Assembly (NCBI RefSeq): GCF_000735695.2
Contig: NZ_JASZ02000005.1
Coordinates: 21,942-85,941, forward strand
Reading direction: 5' to 3'
Length of the DNA: 64,000 bases
Origin: Kaistella haifensis DSM 19056
Lineage (GTDB): Bacteria; Bacteroidota; Bacteroidia; Flavobacteriales; Weeksellaceae
The first letter of the stretch is position 1; each line of letters begins with the position of its first letter. A program made the position numbers and the translations under genes. The notes under the pieces were generated by a model. It was given only the letters and a program-made list of their open reading frames with translations, searched no databases and was not told the DNA's origin. Of this stretch, positions 1-6,982 are shown piece by piece.

Positions 1-227
1 ATCTTACCACCAACACTGCCCGTGACCTTTCCGTAGAAAGTGAAAAAGAAAATGGAACCAATGATTTGGATCCAAGATTATCACCCAACAATTCACAAAT
101 TATTTTCACCAATACCTCAAATGACGGAATTTCTGTGAAAAACATTATGGTTATTTCTATTTCTTCTGACACGGAATCTGAAAGAGCAAGTCTTTTCAGC
201 AATGGAGAAATGCCAGATTGGGAATAG
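1..227 (+). CDS. C-terminal end of a TolB-like beta-propeller protein (partial)
   Basis: The window opens inside this gene; the reading frame starting at base 3 stays open to a TAG at 225-227. The visible 74 residues contain a WD40-like (PD40/TolB) blade signature, D-P-R-L-S-P-N-N-S-Q-I-I-F followed by a short turn and N-I-M-V-I. The tail ends in P-D-W-E, as the last blade of TolB-type propellers often does. Such proteins are usually exported to the periplasm or outer membrane of Bacteroidota. The N-terminus, any signal peptide and any partner domain lie outside the window, so the exact function cannot be given. Confidence 0.6.
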   Translation, partial: LTTNTARDLSVESEKENGTNDLDPRLSPNNSQIIFTNTSNDGISVKNIMVISISSDTESERASLFSNGEMPDWE

Positions 228-242
228 TCATAACTTTAAAAT

Positions 243-276
243 AAAAAAGCAGAATTTTTCAATTCTGCTTTTTTTT
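243..276. terminator. bidirectional intrinsic terminator
   Basis: An A-rich run, the arm GCAGAAT, a short T-rich loop, the arm ATTCTGC and a T-run form a hairpin with a U-tract on both strands. It sits between two convergent genes. Confidence 0.8.
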
Positions 277-291
277 GATATTGATATTTAT

Positions 292-951
292 CTATTTCAC
301 CAAACTATGGTCTATAGCGTATTTCACCAATCGTGATGAATTATTAATATTCAGCTTCAGCATAATATTACGTCTGTGAGATTCTACGGTGTGAACACTG
401 ATAAAAAGCTTCTCAGCAATCTCTTTAGTCCGCAATCCTTCGCAAATAAGACTCAACACATCCATTTCTCTAGCAGTCAATTCGTCAGCTCCTGAAGGTT
501 TTTCCCGATCCGGATCGTTTACGCTACAAATGTAATTGAAGAGATCGTTTTTAGTATCTTCATTAATATAAACCAATCCTTTTTTAGCAGATTGTATGGA
601 TTTCAGGAACTCTTCGGAGTCGGTATTTTTGCCCAAATATGCTTTTATTCCTTTATCAAAAAGTCTCTTAATTATTTTCACATCAGAATTTCCGGAAAGT
701 ACAATGATTTTCATTTCACTATTTAGCAGTAACAATTTATCGATCAATTCGAATTTTTCATTAATGTTTTCTGCAGTTAAATTCAGTATTAAAAAATCAA
801 TTTTTGTTACATCAATTTGCTCAATCTCCTGATTAGAAGAGACTAAATAAATAGGATGTAATTTAGAAAATCCATTTGCGTCGAGGAAATCCCTCATTAA
901 TTCTAGAAGAAACTGATGGTTTCCATAAATTGTAATATTCTTTTTCATCAT
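292..951 (-). CDS. LuxR/NarL-family regulator with degenerate receiver domain
   Basis: The 219-residue protein has a response-regulator layout: a receiver-like domain at about 5-125 and a LuxR-type helix-turn-helix at about 157-213 (L-T-A-R-E-M-D-V-L, T-V-E-S-H-R-R-N). The receiver lacks the phosphorylation chemistry. The acidic pair after the first strand is G10-N11 instead of D-D, and the phospho-acceptor position is N57 in the strand I-L-N-L. The conserved lysine is kept (K108). It is therefore probably an atypical receiver that does not depend on His-Asp phosphotransfer, acting by dimerisation, ligand binding or abundance. No histidine kinase is adjacent. The first of two tandem ATG codons is taken as the start. 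Target genes are unknown. Confidence 0.85.
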   Translation of the reverse strand: MMKKNITIYGNHQFLLELMRDFLDANGFSKLHPIYLVSSNQEIEQIDVTKIDFLILNLTAENINEKFELIDKLLLLNSEMKIIVLSGNSDVKIIKRLFDKGIKAYLGKNTDSEEFLKSIQSAKKGLVYINEDTKNDLFNYICSVNDPDREKPSGADELTAREMDVLSLICEGLRTKEIAEKLFISVHTVESHRRNIMLKLNINNSSRLVKYAIDHSLVK

Positions 952-1058
952 TATGTGTTTTCGCTAAATTACTAAAAATCATCTAATTACAAAATGGTGA
1001 AATAACCCTTTTTTCGTTAATAAAAAAAGAATAATTGATGATGGAATAAACGCCTTAA

Positions 1059-2177
1059 TTAAGCAGATTTATGGATATATCGGGAGAGCTTGATTCCCAG
1101 GTCGGTCCACACAATTTTGGGATTTGCATTTCTTCCTAAATGATAATCGGCGGCGGAAATTTCTTCTAAAATCGCTTCAATATTAGCTCCGTGGATATAT
1201 TTCGAGAACCCTTCCCACTTGAAACCTCCGGAATTTATTTTTTTATAGACTAAATTTTCGCTTCCGTAATTTTGGAGCAGAGCCAATCGAAACATTTCTG
1301 AACAATAATCCAGGAAGTTTTTCTGTTTTTCGCGGTTCCAGTCGGCGATATTTTTTGCCCAGAATACAATATTTTTCAGGAATTCGGGTTTCTTTTTTAC
1401 CTGAAATGCTTCGCGGACCCAGTTGATAAACAGCTGTTCGAACTCGCTATCTGTGTTTTCCGTGTTCAAAAGCTTTTGAGCGATGTTCCAATTTCCTTGC
1501 GCTTGAAAAACGATTTCGCGAAGTTTTTCTGCACTGATTTTATATTGATTTTGAATAAAAGATTCCATCGCCTCATCCTGAATTCTTGGGATTTCAACCA
1601 GCTGAGTTCGCGAAAGAATGGTAGGCAAAATATTATCGATATTCTCGGCAGTGAGGATGATGTAGGTATCTTTCGGTGGTTCTTCTAGAAATTTCAGGAA
1701 TTTATTGGCTGCAACATTATTCATTTTGTCGGCTTGCCAAATGATGAGAATCTTGCTGCCACCTTCGAAACTTTTAAGAGAGAATTTCTGGTTCAATTCT
1801 TCAATTTCGTCAGCGAAAATAGAGAGTTGCTTGTTCTGAGATTCCAAAATTCCGCTCCAATCTTCATCGTTGGCATACAGATGTTCGAGGATCATTTCCC
1901 GAAAACTTTGCCGGAACGGATCGGTAAGTCCGCTGTTTTTTTCTTTGAAAACTGGAAAACTTATATGCAAATCTAAATGGTTGAGGTGTTCTACCTTGGA
2001 GGAAGATAGTTCGTTTTCTCTTCGGAAAATCTCTTTAGAAAATGCCATTGCCAACGGCAAAGTTCCATAACCAGCTTTACCTACGAAGAGCTGCGCATGA
2101 CCCACTCTCTTGTCTTCAATACTTTCTATAAGGAGGTTTTTGAGTTTCTCCTGACCGACGATTTGTTCCCAATTCAT
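1059..2177 (-). CDS. holB: DNA polymerase III delta-prime subunit
   Basis: A 372-residue AAA+ clamp-loader subunit that, with gamma/tau and delta, opens the sliding clamp during replication. The N-terminus M-N-W-E-Q-I-V-G-Q-E and the segment G-H-A-Q-L-F-V-G-K-A-G-Y-G match delta-prime. The phosphate loop is degenerate (G-K-A-G-Y-G-T-L, no catalytic K-T/S), as expected for this non-ATPase subunit. The sensor-1-like stretch I-L-P-T-I-L-S-R-T is present. The four zinc-binding cysteines of E. coli delta-prime are missing between residues 50 and 70. A perfect TATCTTTG box ends 4 nt before the ATG, so the mRNA may be leaderless. The family assignment is strong; the symbol follows usual naming for this lineage. 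Confidence 0.88.
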   Translation of the reverse strand: MNWEQIVGQEKLKNLLIESIEDKRVGHAQLFVGKAGYGTLPLAMAFSKEIFRRENELSSSKVEHLNHLDLHISFPVFKEKNSGLTDPFRQSFREMILEHLYANDEDWSGILESQNKQLSIFADEIEELNQKFSLKSFEGGSKILIIWQADKMNNVAANKFLKFLEEPPKDTYIILTAENIDNILPTILSRTQLVEIPRIQDEAMESFIQNQYKISAEKLREIVFQAQGNWNIAQKLLNTENTDSEFEQLFINWVREAFQVKKKPEFLKNIVFWAKNIADWNREKQKNFLDYCSEMFRLALLQNYGSENLVYKKINSGGFKWEGFSKYIHGANIEAILEEISAADYHLGRNANPKIVWTDLGIKLSRYIHKSA

Positions 2178-2181
2178 TTTT

Positions 2182-2189
2182 CAAAGATA
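2182..2189 (-). promoter_or_regulatory. TAnnTTTG promoter box for holB
   Basis: TATCTTTG on the minus strand, four bases before the holB ATG. It matches the Bacteroidota -7 consensus exactly; no clear -33 TTG was identified. Confidence 0.5.
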
Positions 2190-2445
2190 AATAATTTTTA
2201 GAAGCAATTCATAGCGTTTTAATGAGCATAATCGTTTAGTTAATGCTTCTATTATGACAAGATTTTCAATTATTTTTCTTTATTCATTCAAATAATTATA
2301 GATTAATTTTTATATTTTTTTTGAATTTTGGTATCTTTTCAAATGAAAAATCCGTTCTAGAAGCCCTTAACAAACTTTAACCAAAGTAAATTTCCTCAAT
2401 TCAGTAATATTTAGGATATTTGCGCATTATTTTTAAAAATAGAGA

Positions 2446-3720
2446 ATGAAAAGAATTTTTGTATTACCGCTGATCGCAGCAGGATTTTTCCTCAATGCGC
2501 AATCGATTGGTAATTCTCCTTACGCTGCCTTCGGAATCGGGGATGTGAAGTACGACAACACAACTGATGTGAATGCGATGGGCGGCATTTCTACTGCATA
2601 TATCTGGGATTTCAACAACAATTTCAATTTCAGTAACCCTGCTGCGAATAAAAATTTGGAACTTACCACTGTAAAAGTAGAAGCAACCAATGAAAACAAC
2701 TTTTTCAAAGCGGATTATGATAATATGAATGTGACCAAACATTCTACCTATCTTTCGAATATTACAGTAGCATTCCCTATTTCTAGTAAAATAAAATTTG
2801 GTTTAGGTTACCAACCCTACAGCTCCAAAAAATATTCGATACTTAACAAAGAAACACTAGCCGATGAAACTATCAAAGCGAATCTTTTCCGTGGTGAAGG
2901 AACTTTGAGTACTGTGCAAGCGGCATTTTCTTATCAGGCTTCTCCGGAATTAGGATTTGGTCTTAGAACCAATTTCTACTTTGGAAATCTTTATGATATC
3001 AACGAACTTACCTATAGCAACGCCGAGTTGATCAATGGTTACGAGACCAAAAATAAAATTAAAACCTTTAATTTTACCCTTGGTTCTGCTTATCAGAAAA
3101 AATACGGCACTGATAAAAAATTGACTTTAGGAGCAACTTATACTTTTGGTACTACCGGGAAAATGGAAACCAATTATACCAACAGTACCTATTATTATAC
3201 CGATGGTGTTACCAAAAATAACGTAAGCATTATCGACGAAGATTTCAGTTCAGACAAAAACCTAATTCCTATGGAATTCTCATTGGGAGCCGGTTATGGT
3301 CGCGATACAAAATGGTTTGTAGGAACTCAGTTCGACTTCAAAAAAGGGGAAACTATTCAATTCTTGGGACAACCTTTTGCTAATGAAAATTCTTACAGAA
3401 TTGCTGCAGGTGGTTGGTTTTTACCAAATTACAACAACTTCCGAAACTATTTTTCCAGAGTTACTTACCGTTACGGAGCTTATTACGAAAAAGGAAATCT
3501 AGCAATCAACGGAACCAATATCAATCAGTTCGCTTTAACCGGAGGCGTTACTTTGCCTTTCGAAAACAGAAGTGCAAGCAGAATGAGCGGCATCGATTTG
3601 GGTGTTGAAATCGGGAAAAGAGGAACTTTGGATAACAATTTGATCCGCCAAAATTTCATCAACCTAAAAGTCGGAATCAACTTTGCCGATAAATGGTTTG
3701 TGAAACGTCTTTATGATTAA
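2446..3720 (+). CDS. outer-membrane beta-barrel protein (FadL-like hypothetical)
   Basis: A 424-residue exported protein with a signal peptide at about 1-18 (M-K-R-I-F-V-L-P-L-I-A-A-G-F-F-L-N-A, then Q-S-I-G). The rest alternates polar and hydrophobic residues and is rich in G, N, Y and T in short strand-like blocks, as in outer-membrane barrels. The stretch S-P-Y-A-A-F-G-I-G-D near the mature N-terminus is typical of Bacteroidota barrel proteins in the FadL/OmpP1 superfamily. It lies 3 bp upstream of lptC and is probably cotranscribed with it, which ties it to envelope biogenesis. No substrate can be assigned. An imperfect GATATTTG box lies about 25 bp upstream of the ATG. Confidence 0.7.
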   Translation: MKRIFVLPLIAAGFFLNAQSIGNSPYAAFGIGDVKYDNTTDVNAMGGISTAYIWDFNNNFNFSNPAANKNLELTTVKVEATNENNFFKADYDNMNVTKHSTYLSNITVAFPISSKIKFGLGYQPYSSKKYSILNKETLADETIKANLFRGEGTLSTVQAAFSYQASPELGFGLRTNFYFGNLYDINELTYSNAELINGYETKNKIKTFNFTLGSAYQKKYGTDKKLTLGATYTFGTTGKMETNYTNSTYYYTDGVTKNNVSIIDEDFSSDKNLIPMEFSLGAGYGRDTKWFVGTQFDFKKGETIQFLGQPFANENSYRIAAGGWFLPNYNNFRNYFSRVTYRYGAYYEKGNLAINGTNINQFALTGGVTLPFENRSASRMSGIDLGVEIGKRGTLDNNLIRQNFINLKVGINFADKWFVKRLYD

Positions 3721-3723
3721 AAA

Positions 3724-4314
3724 ATGAAATTTTATAAGCAAATAATATCTAAAAATATAGCCGCCTTCCTAGGTTGTGCTATATTTTTTGGTTTAATTTC
3801 ATGCGACGAAGACCTTACTCAGGTCAATAAAAACAAAAACACCAATTTCCCTTCGCAAATCATTAATAATGCAAAGATTGTACAACGCGATTCCGGGATG
3901 GTAAAGCTGCGTGCTACCGCACCATTAATTGAAAAATACGAGTTTATCGACTCGCCCTACAGCGTAGCAAAAAAAGGAATCAACATTCTTTTTTACGACA
4001 AGAAAAAACCTACAGTTCCTGGGAAAATCAATGCCAAATACGCTAAATTCGACGAGAAAAAGAAGTTCTACGAAGCAAAAGGAAATGTGAGAATCATCAC
4101 TAACGAAAATCAGATTTTCGCGATGCAATCGGTGTATTGGGATCAAATAAAAAAAGAAATTTACACCTCCGATACCGTTTTTGTAACCGATAAAGACGGT
4201 TCCACACTTGTTGGCACCAACGGAATGCGTGCAAAAGACGATTTCTCGGCATACACGTTCTACAACAATTCCGGGAACATCAACGCACAGAAAATTCCTG
4301 AAAAAGGAAAATAA
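3724..4314 (+). CDS. lptC: LPS export protein LptC
   Basis: A 196-residue lipoprotein. An N-terminal hydrophobic segment ends in the lipobox L-I-S-C with acylated C27. The body carries the LptC/OstA-like beta-jellyroll signature: A-K-Y-A-K-F-D-E-K-K-K-F-Y-E-A-K-G-N-V at about 100-118, followed by repeating short strands (Y-W-D-Q, I-Y-T-S-D-T-V-F-V). LptC passes lipopolysaccharide from the inner-membrane LptBFG transporter to the periplasmic bridge. In Proteobacteria LptC has a transmembrane anchor, whereas here the anchor is a lipid, which is common in Bacteroidota. LptB, F, G, A and D are not in the window. Confidence 0.85.
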   Translation: MKFYKQIISKNIAAFLGCAIFFGLISCDEDLTQVNKNKNTNFPSQIINNAKIVQRDSGMVKLRATAPLIEKYEFIDSPYSVAKKGINILFYDKKKPTVPGKINAKYAKFDEKKKFYEAKGNVRIITNENQIFAMQSVYWDQIKKEIYTSDTVFVTDKDGSTLVGTNGMRAKDDFSAYTFYNNSGNINAQKIPEKGK

Positions 4315-4343
4315 TTTTTCGTAAATTCGGGGAAATATTTTCT

Positions 4344-5390
4344 ATGACCTTTAACGCAATCGGCTTAATGTCGGGAACAAGCCTTGACGGGCTTGATATT
4401 TGTTGCGCAACCTGCACCAAAGAAAATTCCCGGTGGAAATTCCACATTCAGCATGCAGAAACACTTCCCTATTCAGATTTTTGGGAGGAATCACTTCGAA
4501 ATGCCATTCATTTAAATGCGGAAGAACTTTTGGCTTTCAATTCAGAATATGGATTTTATTTGGGCGAAAAAGTAAAGGAATTCATCACCAGTAATTCTTT
4601 AAAAAACATAGATATAATCGCATCTCACGGTCATACTGTTTTTCATCAACCTGAAAAAAAATTTACTTTGCAAATCGGCGACGGAAGAGCAATAAAACTG
4701 TTAAATAAAATTCCGGTCGTTTACGATTTCAGAAGTCAGGATGTATTGATGGGCGGAAACGGGGCTCCACTAGTTCCTATTGGTGATGAATTGCTGTTTT
4801 CCGATTTTGACGCGTGCTTAAATCTCGGTGGATTTTCGAATATTTCTTTTAAAAAAGATGGAAAAAGAATCGCTTTTGATATTTGTCCGGTGAATATTGT
4901 TTTGAATAAATTTGCGCAACTTCTTCACCAAAAGTATGATGAATATGGAAATCTAGCTAAAAATGGAATCATCAATGAAGAGATTTTAGCAACATTAAAT
5001 TCCATTGAATTTTATCAAAAAACACCACCAAAATCTTTAGGAATTGAGTGGGTGAATGAAAATATTTTCCCGAAATTATTTGATGAAACTCCAGAAAATA
5101 TTTTGGCAACTTTTACCGAACATATTGCGGATCAAATTGCAACTGTTTTCAATGATTATCAATTGAAAAACGTATTTTTTACCGGCGGCGGAACATATAA
5201 TTCCTTTTTGCTGGAGAAAATAAAACTCAAAACTGAAACCGAAATCATTGTTCCCGACAAAAGAATTATTGATTTCAAAGAAGCTCTAATCTTTGCATTG
5301 ATGGGAGTTTTAAAACTTAATAACGAAATAAATGTATTGAGTTCCGCGACAGGCAGTTCTGCAGATCATTCTACCGGAATATTAATTTAA
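4344..5390 (+). CDS. anmK: anhydro-N-acetylmuramic acid kinase
   Basis: A 348-residue cytosolic sugar kinase that opens the 1,6-anhydro bond of anhydro-MurNAc and phosphorylates it to MurNAc-6-P, a step of peptidoglycan recycling. The AnmK hallmark G-L-M-S-G-T-S-L-D-G-L-D lies at residues 7-18. A second phosphate-binding stretch, F-T-G-G-G-T-Y-N, lies near residue 278. The C-terminal motif ends in S-S-A-D-H-S-T-G. The length fits the family at about 350-370. It follows lptC by 29 bp and precedes the next gene by 18 bp, so the three may share a transcript. The MurNAc-6-P etherase gene murQ is not nearby. Confidence 0.93.
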   Translation: MTFNAIGLMSGTSLDGLDICCATCTKENSRWKFHIQHAETLPYSDFWEESLRNAIHLNAEELLAFNSEYGFYLGEKVKEFITSNSLKNIDIIASHGHTVFHQPEKKFTLQIGDGRAIKLLNKIPVVYDFRSQDVLMGGNGAPLVPIGDELLFSDFDACLNLGGFSNISFKKDGKRIAFDICPVNIVLNKFAQLLHQKYDEYGNLAKNGIINEEILATLNSIEFYQKTPPKSLGIEWVNENIFPKLFDETPENILATFTEHIADQIATVFNDYQLKNVFFTGGGTYNSFLLEKIKLKTETEIIVPDKRIIDFKEALIFALMGVLKLNNEINVLSSATGSSADHSTGILI

Positions 5391-5408
5391 CTTAAAAAAT
5401 AAAAATTT

Positions 5409-6926
5409 ATGCAAATAGATATCAGAAAATTATCGATCGACGATTATGACGAACTGAAAGAAACGATGCAAAAAGCTTATCCCACGATGTCGGAAAGTAT
5501 TTGGTCCAAAAAAAGCATCCAAAAACTGCTTAAAATCTTCCGTGACGGACAAATCTGTATCACGGTTGATGGGAAAATTGCTGCAGTTGCGCTTTCTTTA
5601 ATTGTTCAATACGAACTGTACGGAGACGACCATACCTATAAAGAAATTACAGGAAATTACACGTTCAACACACATTCCGACACCGGAAATGTGCTATACG
5701 GAATTGAAGTTTTTGTGGATCCAGAATACCGAAAATTGCGTTTGGCGCGCAGACTTTATGACGTAAGAAAAGAGCTCTGCGAAACCTTGAATTTAAAATC
5801 GATTATGGTAGGTGGAAGAATTCCAAATTATCATCTTCACAGCGCTGAACTTTCGCCGAGAGCGTACATCCAAAAGGTGAGAAATAAGGAAATTTATGAT
5901 CCTGTTTTGAGTTTTCAGTTGGCCAATAATTTTTTGCCGGTAAGAATTTTAAAAAACTATCTTCCGGAAGATGTACATTCAGAAGAGAATGCGGTTTTGC
6001 TGCAATGGAACAACATTTATTACAGCAAAAAACCAAATACCATGCAGGATTCGGTAATCCGACTTGGATTGGTACAATGGCAAATGCGACATTTCAAAAC
6101 CATCGATGCATTTTATGAACAAGTGGAATTTTTCGTGAATGTAATGGCAGATTACAAATCAGATTTTATTTTGTTTCCGGAACTTTTCAACACGCCTTTG
6201 CTTGCGCCTTTCAACCATCTTTCGGAAAGAGAAAGTATGTTTAAATTGGCTGAACTCACCGAAGAAATTAAATTGAAACTTTCGGAATTTGCAATCGGTT
6301 ACAATATCAATATTATCGCCGGAAGTATGCCTTTGGTGGACAATGGAGAACTTTACAACATCAGTTATTTGCTTCACCGTGACGGTAAAATAGATGAACA
6401 TAGAAAAATCCACATCACACCGAACGAAAAGAAATATTACGGAATGAAAGGTGGAAACGAAATAAAAGTGATTGATACCGATTGCGGAAAAGTTGGTTTG
6501 GTGATTTGTTATGACGTCGAATTCCCGGAATTACCGAGGATTTTGGCAGATCAAGGAATGAAAATTCTATTTGTTCCTTACCTTACCGACACGCAGAATG
6601 CTTATACCCGAGTTCGTCATTGTGCTGCAGCAAGAGCCATAGAAAACGAGTGTTATGTCGCCATCGCGGGTTGTGTAGGAAATTTGCCGGGGGTGAATAA
6701 TATGGACATCCAGTTTGGTCAAGCGTCGGTTTTCACCCCATCAGATTTTGCGTTTCCTTCGAATGCAATCAAGGGAGAAGCGACGCCGAATACGGAAACT
6801 ACACTCATCGTTGATGTAGATTTGAATTTGTTGAAAGAACTTCATCATTACGGTGCAGTTCGAACGATGTCGGATCGAAGAAGAGACTTGTACGACACTG
6901 TCAATCTCAATACGGAAGCAGAATAA
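5409..6926 (+). CDS. GNAT acetyltransferase / carbon-nitrogen hydrolase fusion
   Basis: A 505-residue two-domain protein. Residues about 1-190 form a GNAT-like domain (V-F-V-D-P-E-Y-R at 101-108, followed by L-A-R-R-L-Y). Its acetyl-CoA loop is degenerate, without the usual Gly-rich R-x-x-G-x-G/A. Residues about 215-505 form a nitrilase-superfamily domain with a complete catalytic triad: E258 in F-P-E-L-F, K333 in H-R-K-I-H and C367 in V-I-C-Y-D-V. The fusion is known across Bacteroidota and other phyla, but the substrate is not settled. The nitrilase half should cleave an amide or nitrile C-N bond in the cytosol; the GNAT half may only bind a ligand. Confidence 0.88.
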   Translation: MQIDIRKLSIDDYDELKETMQKAYPTMSESIWSKKSIQKLLKIFRDGQICITVDGKIAAVALSLIVQYELYGDDHTYKEITGNYTFNTHSDTGNVLYGIEVFVDPEYRKLRLARRLYDVRKELCETLNLKSIMVGGRIPNYHLHSAELSPRAYIQKVRNKEIYDPVLSFQLANNFLPVRILKNYLPEDVHSEENAVLLQWNNIYYSKKPNTMQDSVIRLGLVQWQMRHFKTIDAFYEQVEFFVNVMADYKSDFILFPELFNTPLLAPFNHLSERESMFKLAELTEEIKLKLSEFAIGYNINIIAGSMPLVDNGELYNISYLLHRDGKIDEHRKIHITPNEKKYYGMKGGNEIKVIDTDCGKVGLVICYDVEFPELPRILADQGMKILFVPYLTDTQNAYTRVRHCAAARAIENECYVAIAGCVGNLPGVNNMDIQFGQASVFTPSDFAFPSNAIKGEATPNTETTLIVDVDLNLLKELHHYGAVRTMSDRRRDLYDTVNLNTEAE

Positions 6927-6929
6927 AAG

Positions 6930-6964
6930 AAAAATCCCGAAGTTTTTAATTTCGGGATTTTTTA
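6930..6964. terminator. bidirectional intrinsic terminator
   Basis: The arms AAAATCCCGAA and TTCGGGATTTT with A- and T-runs outside form a strong hairpin between convergent genes. Confidence 0.85.
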
Positions 6965-6982
6965 TGTTTAAAGTTTAAATTA

